Shown in pieces: positions 1 through 15,300 of a stretch of DNA of 64,000 bases. Position 1 is the first letter of the stretch, and each line of letters opens with the position of its first letter. The translations under genes were made by a program, and so were the position numbers. This DNA comes from Euryodendron excelsum (Eukaryota; Streptophyta; Magnoliopsida; Ericales; Pentaphylacaceae): the NCBI GenBank assembly GCA_033060915.1, contig CM065379.1, positions 34,964,318-35,028,317 on the forward strand. The letters run 5' to 3'. The notes under the pieces are model-generated. The model had not been told where the DNA came from, did no database searches, and worked only from the letters and a program-made list of their open reading frames with translations.

Positions 1-361
1 TCTTGTAAAAGTTTTAGCTTACTTTGTTATAAATAGGTGAAATTTTGAGTTGAAGAGCCTTTGACCCTTGATGTCACATGCACTCTTTAGCCATGACAAA
101 TCTAAAATTGAGCTAGCAGGGTTGGATCTGAAATTGATACCGTTGTCCCTCAAGCATGGGCACGTGCCTTGAAGTTCATTTTCATGATGTTTCCAACTAT
201 AACATTTGACTAACTTCATGTATCTTATGCATCTGTGCACTTTCTTCTTGATATTCTCTCTCTAACAGTGATGGGTTATTTTTTATTATTTAATTCCTTT
301 TTGATGGGTTGTATATATTGTTTCTTTTCGAAATGCTAATTCCTAGTTGTCATTTGCATAG
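1..361 (+). other. Miro intron entering the window
   Basis: This is the 3' part of the intron before the first visible Miro exon, ending in the acceptor TTTGCATAG at 353-361. I see no other coding or repeat signal in it. The preceding exons (first GTPase domain and first EF-hand) must lie to the left of the window. Confidence 0.7.
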
Positions 362-3300
362 AGTGTGGAGCTGACAAGTGATGCTGTGGAATTTCTCAGG
401 GGAATATTTCTCTTGTTTGACATTGATGGTGTACGTACTCAGTTTCTTTATTGATATTTGGAGTTCAATGTCAAATATGGATTTGATATATTATAATTTG
501 ACATGTTATCATAAAAAAAATTGAGATTCTTTTGAGTTTTGAATTAGCTATATTTGTGGTTTCCATCATATAATCATTGTAGGTTGTTTATCAATATATT
601 GTGAACGAAAGTTTTTACATGGTATTTTTGTTGTCGTCGTGGTTTTATGTTGCTAATGCTATGTTTGACGTTTTCACTCATGGAATATTTTTCTGGAGAT
701 TCATCATTATTGATGACCTTGAATTCATTTTTGCCTTATTTGATGCATAAAAAGTTAATTTATTAGAGTAGTAACTTTACCTATCAGTGTAAGTTAGTGA
801 TGCTGATCATGGGAAAAAAGAGGAGGGGCCAATATAGAATTTTAAATTTGGCACGCATAGGGTTTTGTATAATTGTGTTGAGTTTTTATGTATTTTATAG
901 GTTAGAAAGTTACTGGAAAGATTTCATGATGTTTTACTAGATTTTATGATGTAGGGGTAAAGATTTCATGATGTTTCATGATGTAGGGGTCACCCATGGG
1001 TCATTGTTTGGGTCATTATATGTGGTTTTATTAAATTATAGTGGTCGAAGAGTCAAAGTTTTCTAATTAGGAGCATAAATACCTATGTCATTATTCTACT
1101 CTAGGGAATTGATTTTTAGAGAATTGTATGAACCTTTGTGTAATGCTTTGTGCAACCTTACATTAAGGACGAGGTTTAGGTGAAGATCTCTGCTGAAGGG
1201 TGACTCAATGGAAGTAATGTGAATTGGGGCAGTTGGGGGTCAAGGTTGATATGTGAGAAAAAACTCTTAAGGAATTGTATAAGGATAATTAAGTATGAGG
1301 GCAGTAGTGCTGGAGTCAAGACAGCAGTTCTAATAGTACGAACTGTCATGTTACAGTAGCTTGTGTAGTAATCCTAATTGTACAGCTCAGGGTTCTCTGC
1401 TCTCCAAATGTAAGAAGAAATAAAAGCCTTTGGCTTGGGCAACCTGGAGTATAATGAGATGCTTGAAAACACATAAGCAGCCAAAGGAACTTCCTTGTGT
1501 GTTCCACATCATTTTGATATTTTTTTCGAAGAACTTCTGCTATTAGATCATATCAGGAGAGACCTTTGGATACTGATGGCCCTCTATCAGTTTCATATGA
1601 ATGAAGGTGCCAAGGTTTTACCCCCTGCTGATCAAGAGGGAAGTATGAGGAAGAATTTATCTAACAAAATGATCACACCACCGAGTGAAATTTAACATCA
1701 AATCTCGTACAAGGACCCAACTTCCCAAGAAGAAAAGTCTTGCCCATGATGCAAGAACCAATTAAGAATAAAAAACTAACATGTATAGTAATGAATAATG
1801 GTAAACCACTCAATCAGGCATCAGTGGATTTTGAGCTTGGGCTTGTTATGCTACATGGACATTGGTGGGCTTGATTTAAAGAAAAAGCTTTGATTGGATC
1901 AGAAAACTAAATTGATTGGATTGTTTGTTGTCACAAGTGATAAGGCATGTAAATTTGGTGTTAGATCAAAACTAAAATTGATTGAATAGTTTTTTGTTCT
2001 CACTAGTGATAAGGCATAAATTTGGTTCGGAACATTGGGCTTGTTTGCATGACCTGACTTATTAAATGAAAAGTTCTATTGTTAAAGATGTGCTTTTTTG
2101 ACTTCTCAAAACCTTGACGGTATGGTTTTTAATCTTACCAGGATGGGGCCCTTAAAGCAGCTGAGCTTGAAGATCTTTTTTCTACTGCACCAGAAAGGTC
2201 ACTAGTATTCCTCATTTCATTGAATGGATTAGAAATGTTTTCTTCACTTTACTATCACTTTATTTCCTCTGGTTGATAGTGCAATCTCTCTCTGTCTCTC
2301 TCTCTCTATGTATATATATGTATATGTATATATATAATTAGAGTTCCTTAAATAATATGTGGTGTGTAATACAACTACTATTGGAAAATGTTTTTGGTGA
2401 GCCCAGTAAAGCTACTGTTGAATGAAATTGCTTATTCACTGATAATACTGACATTGAAATTAAGAAGAAAAAAACATAGAGTAAGTTTCGGTGCACCATT
2501 GAGGTAATGTCTTTACTGGGATGTATTACTTATGCAAAGTCATGTCACTGCTATATGACAGTATTAGGCCTATTAACTATAAAAACTCACTGACTATGCA
2601 ACTGTTTGACTTCTTGTATGGCCTAGTTGTTGGACGTCAAAACCCTTCCTACCACCATTCTTTGGCTTATCTAGCCATTAACTCTAGCAATTTGGAAGAT
2701 ATGTGGAAGAGTTCTAACATTTGACTAATAAATACCTGTATTGTATTGAAACTTGCGGAATGAATCATTTTTTGATTTGTATTTTGTTGTTTTGTTTTAC
2801 TTTTTTAATGGATCAATTTTTATATCTCGCGTATGTTGTGTTTGAAATTGATGTGATCTATTCAGATATAATGGCAGTCTTTTGAAGCTTTCTAAGCATG
2901 TTTCTTGTTTGCATGAGGATTTTCTCTGCGTCTGTTTAATATTTTTGGCATTGTAATTGTAACTAATACATTTAAAGATTCAATTTGAATAAGCTTTGCT
3001 CTATAAATGATTGCTGAGAACATGTACTAGCATTGTCACGAAACTATAAAAAAAAAAAGTACCAGCATTCTCTCAGAAAAACGAGTAAGCTAGCAACTTA
3101 CTGGAAACATATCTACTCCTGTGATTCATTGGTGTATAACAACTGAGATGTACAGAACTGATGTTAGATAATAATGTGTACCAATCCAGATCAATCAGTA
3201 GAGAAGAAAACTGATCTTGCCTAAGCTGACTTATTACGTTGCAATATGGAATAATATGCTTGTTCAAGTGAAATTGAAATGTACACTTCCTGATAATATT

Positions 3301-6300
3301 TTCCATACTGAATAAATGAAGTTATATTGCCGTATTACATGACTAGTATATGTGCCTTTCATTTTTTTCTCTTCTTTTCAATTGTTGTATACATATTATT
3401 TGTAATGGATGTAGTTGTTGTTACTATCATCTTTTCAAATTTCAGTCCTTGGGATGAAGCTCCATATAAGGATGCTGCAGAGAAAACTGCCTTGGGAGGG
3501 CTATCACTAGATGGGTTTTTGTCAGAGGTATGTCCCCTAATGCTTCTCATTTCTTCTCATTCATTTCTGGGTTTAATACACAACACAAGTTTTACTTAAA
3601 TTGTAAGATTTTCTGATTTTGTGAAGTAGTTAAGACATAAATTCTACAGTTAAAAATCCAATATGCAGCAAAATTAACGAATGTTAAGTTATTCTTACTC
3701 TTAGTAAACATTCCTCTCATATTTGCATCTGGGAGCTCAGCTGTAGAATGAGCTGAACTGCTGGAGCTTGGCTCAAAATTGATTCTATTTGCACCTTTTT
3801 AAAACTCATCCACACTATTAGTGGGCTTATTTCAGATTTTATGGATTGTCAACCTTTTCAATCCAAGTCCTGAGGATTGCATTACTTGAGCGCCTGGGCT
3901 TACCAGTTGGAAGGGTAATTTAGCTTTGGCTGATAGGGATTTTGAATATTGGTTCTCTCCAAAATTTCTCTTTAAAATTTTATGTCATATATAAAAGTTG
4001 TAATGGTAAATGAACTCATCCATACTTGTACCAATTAGATTGACTTCTTATCAATGGAAGTACTTAAATCCAAAAGCCAAAAAAATCTTCACTCTTTTGA
4101 TCAATAACAACTTGACATACTTTCTAAATCTGAAATAATCCTGTTCTGCATAGATCAGTTTTAAATTTTGCACTTTTTACCAGGCTGAGCTGGTTGTAAT
4201 CAGCTTGAGCTACCACCAAACCAAGTTCGAACATTGTTCACTGGCTTGAGCCTAAGTCTGACCGAAGGGCTACCAAACTCAAAAGTAATCAATTTGTTTA
4301 CTCAGCTGGACTTGGATTGCTGTATACACCCCTAGACTTGCTGTGGTGCTAGATATGCCAACTTGTTCTATTGGCTATACGGAATATGAGGACTTATGCT
4401 TGTATCTGTTTAATGATTAAACAAAGCATTTTTTTCAATTGTTGCTGTTATACGTAGCATGTATTTTTTTAGCCGACGACAATTGTTTGAGTTCTTTTTA
4501 ACATTAAGATTCAACATAATCTCATTCTGCATCCAATTGTATATTGTTATAGACATGCACCCATACACATTCTTTCAAGCAACACGTGATTCTGATCTTT
4601 CAGTGACAAGTTTGTGGTATACAGTGGGCCCTTATGACACTTCTGGACCCAGTTCGTAGTGTTGAGAATCTTATTTATATTGGATATGCCGGTGATCCTT
4701 CTTCTGCCATTCGTGTCACTCGGAGAAGGCGTTTAGATCGCAAAAAGCAACAATCAGAAAGAACCATTTTCCAGTGTTTTGTATTTGGGCCAAGGAAGGC
4801 AGGAAAGTCTGCATTGTTGAATTCTTTTGTTGGAAGGTGCTACTTCTAAATCCATCTGATAGACTTGTTTATCTTAGGCAAATTTGGGATCTGATTACAT
4901 CTGGTAATTCATTTAAGTTTTTCAAATCTTATGAGGTATGTTGTTGATGTCTGAAATGTAGGCCTTTCTCTGATATTTATACCTCAACCACTGATGAGCG
5001 CTATGCAGTCAACGTTGCTGATCAACCTGGGGTAAGTGCTACTACATTATGCACCATGCGACTTCATAGCTTATATGTTTCATGAGCTCATTTCATGCAT
5101 AACAGAATAAATTGGCTTTATTTAGATAATTCAGCTTGTATTGTCGGGTGAGTGCATCATGGTATATCCATCAATGAAGCAAGGAACATATTCACTGTGG
5201 TTTCAACTTGAAAATACACAATTCCCACTGTTTTTAGCACCTTTTGAGAGTAAATTCTAGGTGGACATATCTGCAGTTTCCAAATGGTGTCAGATACTTG
5301 TGGAGACTTTCTGCATCTACTGGCTTTTCATGTACATACAGAAGTTTCTAATTCTCCATATCTGTGTAAAGATTTTACCTGACAACCTTGTATGTCTTTG
5401 TTCCTTAAGGATGATGGTCCAAGCTAAACGACTGCACGAGTATTGGGTCACAAAGGAGAACTACTTTTTGATTAAGACCGGGGGACATTTAAACTGGACA
5501 TGGCATTAAGACTAACTAATTGCTTGAAAGTAACTCGGGGCATAAGCCTTGATGATTTAAGATTTAAGCCTCACAATAATAACTTTAATAGAATCCTTCC
5601 TACAATTAGGTTTCTCCATAATGTTTGAATCTTCCATTACAGTTTTCTGGGAACACTTAGGTATCCTCTATTGCTAAAAAATCCGTAGATGGGGTCTGAA
5701 GGGGTTTAAGCCTTAGAAAGTTTTAATTTGAATCATAGCATAAAACAGATACTTTTGATTAAGTTGGTAGCTCATTTTGTTCTTGGTTTAAAAGTCTTGT
5801 GAGATGTGAAAAGAAAGTGATAATGAAGTAAAAGAGAGTAAATGAGAGAAGAAGCCCGAGTAAGTCTCACTTACCACACAAAAAAAGGAAGACAGAGTGA
5901 GAAAATCAAAGGCTGGTTGTTTTTTAGGGTTAGTTTGAACAATTTCCACCTAGCATCTACATCCAACAGAGAGTAACTTGAGAAGGATGGATACAGACAT
6001 TGGTAGGGTTTTTAATATGGACCAAGCTACTTAAGCTGGATTGATGTTTGGCTCGTTAAAAGCTCATTCAAAATCAGCTTGTTATCTAATAAGCTTGAAC
6101 ACATTTTGCAACTCGTTGATTTTCTGAGCTCGGCTCAAACTTGACTCGAAAAGCTTAAATGCACTAAAAAAACCAAGTTACTTAAGATTGGCTCTATTAA
6201 AACTCATTTGAAATATGCTTGAAAGATAAACAAGTCAAGCTTAAAACACATTTTTGAAGCTCGATTAGTTTTCAAGTCAAACTTGAACAACGACTCGGCT

Positions 6301-9300
6301 TGACTTAGCTTGTTTGCATCCCTAGACATTGGACATGGATATGAAATGATACGCTCTCACTTAAGTCCAGACCCTACTATTCAAGCTTCCAGTACTTTTG
6401 GTAGGAGAAAAATGCCGAGGGGCATACTAATCCAACGAACCAACATAGCGAAAGGCGAGTGTCTACAAAACATCTGGCGGCGTGGACATAACAACCAATA
6501 AATACACATTCTTTTATATAGTATATATTAAAATTTTGTATAATTTTTTTTAAAATAATACCAACTTCTTCATCTTTTACGTTACAAAATGTATTTATAT
6601 TTTGTTATATCAAAATATTAAGAAACCATATTCCATATTCAATATGTTGGAGAAGTGTGAACGCAAAAGGTCCTAATATTTATTTTAGAAAAACCCTATT
6701 TCCGAGCAAATTGGATGTTCCCTTTAGGCTTTTGGTTTTCTAAAATTAAAAGGCCTAAAGGAGGGATTGTTAGGTGTAGGTAGAAGTGTCCAGCTCCACT
6801 CTGTACACGGACACTCTGCTAACTCACCATTCCTTCGTACCGCTCCAACTCCCACGCTTGGCTCCACGTGGCAGCCCACCGAGACGACGTGTGCATCAAG
6901 TCAGCTCACCCATCAACGATAGTGCAAAGAGCGCCTCCTCCGAGCTAAGACATTAAGAGTCCCTCGCCTACAGGTGACCTTGGGATACCTCCGCCACGCC
7001 CGCTCAAAGCTTCGCGCTCGGTACCTCCTGGCTCGGTCATGGAATCTCGCTGCCGAGCGCATCTCCATACTTAGCATAATTCTCCATAACCAAGTGCGTT
7101 CTTCATAACCTAGTTTGGGAGCAGGACCTAGGGACCTCCGGGCAGGATCATCAGGAGACAAATGGATTGAAGGCTAGAGTTGAGGGTTCGCCGAGGGGCC
7201 TTGCCCCTCCGGTCGGTCTTAGAGAGAAAGAGAGATCTCTAAGCAAATGACAAAGCAAATTCAATGCCTGAGTCGTCTGAATCATTGAATCACTGTCGCC
7301 TACAGAGTTACAGCGTTGACATTCAGAATGTCGGTCTTTGAGAAGTCTCAGACTGAAGAGTCAATCAACAAAAAGCTCCGTCTGAGGTTTGAGGAGCCAA
7401 TCACCAAAGATCTCGATGGATGAATAACCAATCATGAAGTACTTCCCTCAACTATATAAAGGGAGCCTTCATTCGCCATTGACAAGATATTTGTTCTACA
7501 TTGAATGATCACCACCAACCTTTGAGAATCCCTTGAAGTCTCTCCAACTCTTTGGGACACTGCCACTCTCTCTCTCTTGTTAGAATTGCCTCAACTCTCT
7601 CCCCTCCACTTCCGGTGGTCCTCCGTCTAGACAGTGCCTGCCGTAATTTCCCAGAGGGTCACCCTCAGCAGGTTTGACCACTCACTTCTCACTCTACTCC
7701 ACACACAGTAGGTATAAATCCATATTGTTGTGATTCTAATAATGTCTTTCAAGTTATTTTCTTCAAACTCGTAATGTGTTCCATATGTTTAAATTTTGGA
7801 CATGTGTGTCCCCCAAATATCAGGAGCATGTCCAGTTCTAAATAGATTAGAATAAGAATTAGACACATTTGAACACGTTGTAACATGTGGGGTGGTGTTT
7901 GATAAACATCGGCATTTGACTTGGACACGACACCTTTTTTTAAATATTTATTTAGGGTAAATTACACTGACCTCCCTTGTGGTTTCTGAAAATGGCAAGC
8001 AGTTCCTTCCAAGTTTCTGAAATGACATTGACTCCCCTGTTAGGGTTGTCTGCTTAACGGTGCTAGCAGAATATACAATTTTACTATTTTACCCCTGCAA
8101 TTTGATTGAGTTAACTAAAGATATTTTTCTCCACCAATTTATTTTTGCTTATATGTGAGACCGAACAGTCCCATTTTGTGAACCCAAACACACACTCTTT
8201 GCTCGAATGGTCTCTCCAGTCTCCATCAAACTTACACAGCCAATTCTCTCTCTCTCTCTCTCTCTCTCTCAAATGTACACACACAACTTTGGCAAAAGTC
8301 ACTACCTTGCATCCTTTATTTTATCAAAGCACTTTGGCTTTTGCATCATGTGTATACAAGATTAAACACAAGTGTAAGATTTGGATACTCACACTCGCAC
8401 AAACTATTCAAACCCATATATACATACAAAAAAACTACATAAAAATTCATACATATGTCTAGATCTGAAGGAGAGGTGCTGCTAATCATCCGCCACCGCT
8501 ACTCCCAATTCCCATTTTCGTTCTCTATCTTCACCCAAGACCCAAGCCTACCCATCTTTCGTAAACTCTTCTTTATCTAAACAAAAAGAATCTTTCCAGT
8601 TGTCTCTAAAGCAAGAATTTTCAAAGTATTTGATTTGATATAAAAAATTTTCTCAGAAAATTGTAGGGTAATTTCAAGTTTTGATTTGTATACATACATG
8701 TATGCATATATAAATCTGTGTGCATATACACGATAAATCGGGAAATTTGATCTGTGGGTTGTGGGTTTGACGAAGAGGAGCAGAGGTCGAGGTATTATGT
8801 GTTAGTGGTATAGATATCTCTATGTATATTTGTGTGTGTGTGTGTGTGTCTAGAGCACTGCATGCACAGCAGCCATGGAAGGGGGAGTTGTGGTAAAGAA
8901 TGGCAGCCCTCTCTCTCTGTGCATACCGAAACCCCTACCACCGAAGGCCAATCAAACCCTATCTTTCTCCCTTTTTCTCCCCAGGTAATAGTGAATGGAG
9001 GTGGCTTTCCACTTAGACAAGATGGTGAAAGGAGCAACTCTGGCAGTGACTGTACAGCCATGGCGGTGACAGTGCTTGGTTGAAGCCTTGGAAAAATTCT
9101 GATGAAGAATTGTGTTGGGTTGTGTAGGATGTGGTAGTGTTGGGTTGGCTCCCAAAAAATGGGTTGTCTTCCTTTCTAGTTGCACACGTGTATATATATA
9201 TATAAATGTATATATTTATCTTTCTCCCTCTGTAAGAGCTGGAATTCATCATCACATTAAAAAAATTAAAGCCCTACAATTCACAAAATCAAAGCAGTAC

Positions 9301-12300
9301 ACCCACTATGTATGTATGCATGTGTTTATGGAAACATTAGTGCTAAAAGGAGGATCTGCAGGTTGGTGTGATGATGGTGGTCAAGGTCTTTGAAGATGGT
9401 AGTGTTGATTGGTTGGGTTGGTTTGGTATTGGTTATCAACAGATAGGAGATAGACATGGTCTAACTAAAAGTAAAGGGGTGTACCAGATTTTTGTAATTT
9501 TTATTTGACTTCATAGTGGTAATGTGAAGGGTAAAATAGTCATTTAGTATAGACTGAATGATGACATCAGCAAAATCTGTTAGTATCATTAACGGCACCT
9601 TAGCGGAAGGGGAAATCTGTTAGCGACAACTAAAGCATAAGGGATGTCGATGTTATTTTTAAAGCCATGAGGGAACTGACTGTTATTGTCAGATACCTCA
9701 AGGGAGAATAGGGTGAATTACCCATTTATTTATTGACAAGTGGGTAACAAATAAAGCATTAATAAGCTTCATAGGAAGTAACAAATTTTGGTTCTACTAG
9801 ACACAAGCTTCATAAATTAGCTTGATAGTCTGTCCAAGAAGAAATAATATCTAACGTAAATAAAGTTTCTTTAAAATTGAGTTCACACTTAAAATTGAGT
9901 CTAATAAGGATTAAAAACAATATCTTAGAAACTAGATGGTACTGTTGAACCAGAAAAGGGACCGGGTTAAGTGTCAATGGTCCAATTGTCAGGTTATATA
10001 ATTAGTAACTAACAGTTGAAAAAAAAAAAAGAGAGGCCACCTCCCTCTTTCATTGAAAAGTTCCCATTTTTTTTGTTTTTGAGAGCATGAAAAATGAAAA
10101 CAAAAACAGAAGTGTAATGACACAGGGCGTCAGTAATCCTAGCTAAATGCCACCATTTTACTTTTTTGGAAGAGTCCATTTTTATCCGATATCCATTATC
10201 AACCATCATTTAATGAGGCACAAAAATAAATAACGTTGAAATGATACTTAAATAGAAGGCACAATTGGTGGCTTAATTTTGAGGGATAGAGAATAAAACA
10301 TAGAAACATTGAGATGCCCAATTCTTGCCGAGCTATGAGGCTCACTAGAATAAGCAGCCATGCCTGATTGCTTTTATTTAACACTTTCACGATATTAATC
10401 AACCTTGGATGCTGTATGCCCTAGTTTTTGTGGGTTGCTGTGGTTTCTAAGAGAACAATAGGTTTGAGAGAGTTGAAAGAAGGGAAATCCTGTTATTTAT
10501 GCGTCTTGACATAAATATGAAGAAGCTGGTCTGGTATGTTGACCTGTGAATATTCGAAATGGATCAGTGGTTTATATACCTGCCTGGACAAAGTTGTTGA
10601 AAGATGAGATGGTTTTGGATGCTAAGATTAAAGGGATTCCCTGGAAACCCAACTGATTTGATGGTCCAGATAGTCTGATTGGGCAATCATATCTGTTTTC
10701 TGGAAAATATTTGAAAAGATGATAACTAAGAAAAGAAAGATATATAAAGTCTTAAAATGGCTCTTATCTCCTGTACCAGTTTACATTAAGACAATAAATT
10801 AAAACCCAAAGTACCAAATGGTTTCTCAAAGTAGTTAGAAAAAATAGCATATAGCTGAAATGTCACCAAAAAAAATCCTCTTATCACTTCCAAATGGAAT
10901 ACATTACGATGCTGCTTTTATGGCTAAAATGTGTTATTTTCCCGTTTCTGTTGTGAAGATTTGAATCTCCTGTTTTAGTTGTTCCATTGTTATTCATGTT
11001 TCCTTATTATTATTAGCTCTTTAAGTGGTTCAAGACCACTAAATATGTTTTGTTGTGTTGACAGGGAACTAAGAAGACTCTTATTTTGCGAGAGATACCT
11101 GAAGATGGAGTCCAAAAGTTGCTGTCCAATAAGGATTCTTTGGCAGCCTGTGACATAGCAGTATTTGTCCATGACAGGTAACTAAATGCCATTATTTTTG
11201 TCAAATTCTGTGTATCATTACTACAGTAGACAAAAAAGAAATAATATCAGAAATTATTACTTAATTGAAATTATTAAATATTAATTTTTTTATGATTACA
11301 ATGGCTTTGCTCGTAGACTTGTAGTTTTGCAATTCTCAGTATAATAATAAGACAAGCATGCATATTTTTTAATGCAACAAACTTTTTTCACAAGTAATAT
11401 ACAAATTATCAAATTTCGGTTGTACAAAAGCCCCTAATCCCCTTCTTTGCTTTTGATAAATTAATATTAAAATAATGATGAATTTCATGTTCATGTGTTG
11501 CATGTGCATGTGTATTTTCTGATCTAATAATTAGTGTCACAAGATGATTTTGTCAAAAAATTATTCATTTTTAAGTAACGAAATATCAGTAATTCACAAT
11601 GGAACAAAGTTGGTTTCTCAAAAATTTATTAATAAATAAAAAATTTGAAATTATAAAACATTAATTACAAGAGGCTCAACCGTATTTCCTTTGCATGGCC
11701 AAAGGACTTTGAGCATGATTAATACTTAGGTTCAAATTTTGTCTGTTTGGTTTGACAATTTGTATGTACAGCTCATGGTTTATATTTTATTGTCCTGAAA
11801 GTTGCTGATTTTGATATTTAGGGTGATTGTGAGTGTATAGTCCTTTGTATACTTTGTGTGTTCAGGGTTGCGCCTCCTTTTGTGGCGGTCATTATACAAA
11901 ACTTTTACTTACCAAAAAGGAGGAGAAAGTAGCTGATTTTGATTTATTCAAAGATTCTAAATTGAAAGAGGTTGTGTTAATTTTGTTGAAATATGCATGC
12001 ATGATTAGTCAACAATTTTATCATGTTTTCATCAATTGTTCATTAGTTACTGTGCATTTGGTATTCGTTTGAAACAAATTTGTGATGAGGGTATATTAAG
12101 CATTTATTAATAAGGTTGGATATTGCTTAATGCAAGGGGTTGTCATACTGTTATTATGTTTGTAAAACTATTTTCTTCATATTTTTGTGTATAATGGGTG
12201 GATTCTACTGTGGTTAAAATGCTTGTTGAGCTTCTGACTCCTTTGTTCTTGTCAAAGGTGGAAAGATCTAGAATTGGACCGAACCTTATGAATATTTTGT

Positions 12301-15300
12301 ATGTGGAATGGTAAATTTGTTCTAACATAACTGTGAGTATACTATTAATACCTCTGAACATTCCCAAAGGATGGAGCCACATGATGAAGGTGGTGGACAC
12401 TATTCTAGTGATGCTATGTTGGTGTTCAATAGGCATTGGACGTGGAGATTGACACAGCTCGGACATAATGTTATGCATGTTATGTTAGAGAAATCTTTTT
12501 GCTTACAAACAGGCTAAGCGGAGTGCAACTAGCATTGATGAAAGATCTGGTGAATGAGCAAGCAATAAGGAGAGCAGAATTGTCAACATTTGTGAAACGT
12601 TTATTGATTTAGTTTCATTAAAATGAACTCTGCTAACTCCCATCACCTGTGAAGTGTCAATGCAGACACTGTATTAGTGTACTTGAATATGGCAGTACAT
12701 ATTCACATGATACAACAAATCTTAGGAAAATAAGAAACTGCGACACAACGGGGATATGTCCATACTTTGATGGTATGAAGTAACATGTTAGTAAGTGATA
12801 TTTAAATAAGATATCAAAGTTGGTCCATGGTAATCCTCTTGATGGGCAGGGGGCAGAATAAGTGGGTTTGGCCATCTTCATCATGCGACGACTCCTCTTT
12901 TTGTTCATTCTGTAGTTCTCTCTTTTTTGTTCATTCTGTAGTTCTCTCTGTGGGAGGGGGGTTGCTCTTCATCATGCGACTCCGACCACACAACCCCCCC
13001 CAAGGTGGCCTTTTTTGTATGGACGGTTTCTTTTGAGGTGATTCTGATTTCTGGCTACGTATAATTTGAGGAAAATGAGATTGTTGTTGCTGGAGTGGTG
13101 TTTTATATGTAGGAATAGTAGGGAGTCTGAGAATCATCTCCTTCTTCACTGTCCTGTGGTCTGGAGTTTGCTTTTCTCTAATTTTCGTGTGGAGTGGGCT
13201 ATGCGTTATGCTGGCTTTAGTGGTTCAACTCTTAGCTTGTTGTAATTGCAACTGCCCTTGGTGGAGAGAGAAACATGTGTGGAATGTAGTGCCTCATTGT
13301 GTTATGTGGAGCATTTGGCATGAAAGGAATTGTAGAGCTTTTGAAGGCGTGGGGTGTTCAGTTCATTGTTTAAAGGGAATCATCCTCATTTTCCTTTTTG
13401 TGGTTAAGACACATTCCTTTTTGTTTTAGTCCCTTTTTAGATTTTCTGGATGAGTTGTACATGCCTATAGATATATATGCTGCCTTTTGGTTGGCTGTCC
13501 CTTTTATTGGCGATCATAGTTTATAAAAAAAAGAAAAAGAAAAGAGTACTTTCCATGAAAGGACATGAATTAATCATGAAGTCATTTGAATGTTTGGTAT
13601 GTTTGTTTATAGAAAAAAAAAAGACATGCGGTATCTTGATACAAGTAATCTAGTAAGCACAGATAGTCCGTTTAGGGTGCCGTATCCGTGTTAGACACAT
13701 GTCGGCCACACATACTCCTCGAACACGTCAATTGGCGTGTCCAATATATTTATTAATATTTTTTTAGTGGACACTTTTTGGATACATCGGGGACACGTGT
13801 CCATTAGTTGGACACGTTTTGGGACACAACCGGGTTAAAATTTTATTTTTAAAAGTATCAAATAGAGTCTAATATATATAAATATCAAAAGTTTAATACA
13901 CCGAAACATAAAACACCCAAATCTAATTCTTCAAACCCTTAACTTGTTAGTTGTTGTATTATAATTGTAGACTTAGTTGTTTTCATCTTGGTTTTGGTTA
14001 TTTATGAATTTTACGTTCACATATATAACAAATAAAAAATGTATAAAAATATTTTTTTTGTTGTGTTCCTGCTGTATTCGTATCCTCATTTTTTAAAAAT
14101 TCCGTGTCCGTAGCCGTGTCTGTATCCATGCTTCTTAGTAAGTAATCACAAGTTAGGTGTGCGTTCATTAGTAAAATAAATTAGATGTAAGAGGGTCATG
14201 TAATTAAAATACAAACATGCAATACTTAAATTGATTTTTTTTTTGGTTTTTGGGATGAACAAGTGAACTTTAATTAATAGAGTAGCAAAAAGAAGGAAGC
14301 AAACTCTGTACTTGGAATAATTCATATAAACCCCTATGCCCCTTTATCTACAGGAATGTACTACACCTGGGAATTATTCCTTAAGCCTAGTAACGAGAGG
14401 CATCCCCTTCAGGTTAGAAATCTGAAGCTCCTTCACCTCAGAAAGATCATATCTCTCTCTCTCTCCAAAATATACCTCCTTGCTCTTACTGTACAGAGCT
14501 CCTACTCCAGCCAGCAAAAGTTCGGGTGCTTAATATATAAGGGTTTGGTTTGATTGGGCCTTACTCTTTATGCCATTGACACAAAAATGGAGAAGATCAA
14601 GAAGAAGAAGACCCCATACTCAAAAGCAAGCTGCTGAAGTTTCTTTTAAAAGCAAGATAACAAAAATGCATGTTTCCCTGGTTGGTATGTGATGCCAGCA
14701 GTTTATTCTCGTTCTCATTTTCCTCTTTGGTTTGATCAAAGTCCCTGCTGTGTCCAAAATGTGTTTGAGCATGTCGTTCATGTCTGGTGCGTGCGCAAAG
14801 AAAATGAATTTTTTTTTGTACATTTACCATGTGTCCAATGTTTCCGGAGTATGTTACCTAGACGTAGATTGTTCTGGTATGTGGAACGGGAGTGGGAACG
14901 TAAACATGGTACGCCACACGCTCTAAATTGTGGTACGGTAAGGGTAAACTTGTATTAATTACACTCTTAATATTTAAGGTACTTCTAGAGCAACTTTCTT
15001 TTAAGAATTAAGACATCCAATAGAATATATATTAGTCTAGTTTTTACAAATTAATCTTATAAAGACACATTTTTAGGTGTATTATGCCTCATTTTTTTTT
15101 GCATATTGTTATGCCAAAACTCCACTTTTACTTGGTTTTCATTAATTATATTTAATTTTTTTCCCCTTCTTAGGTGACGTTTAAGGAAATAAATAGGAAA
15201 ATAATTTGAGATCGCATTGGATCGCAATTGCAATTCCAAATTGACAGTTTTGGAAGTTAAAAGAGTACCATGTTTCGGAACGCTGTTAAAAAAACGTAAA

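Noticed and set aside
3735..4345. A second complete hAT MITE in a Miro intron
   Set aside because: The right end ACACCCCTAG looks right, but no left end or 8-bp duplication could be found.
8145..8462. 105-codon open frame inside the Mutator-like element
   Set aside because: It is mostly the translation of a CT microsatellite and AT-rich DNA, with no family motif.
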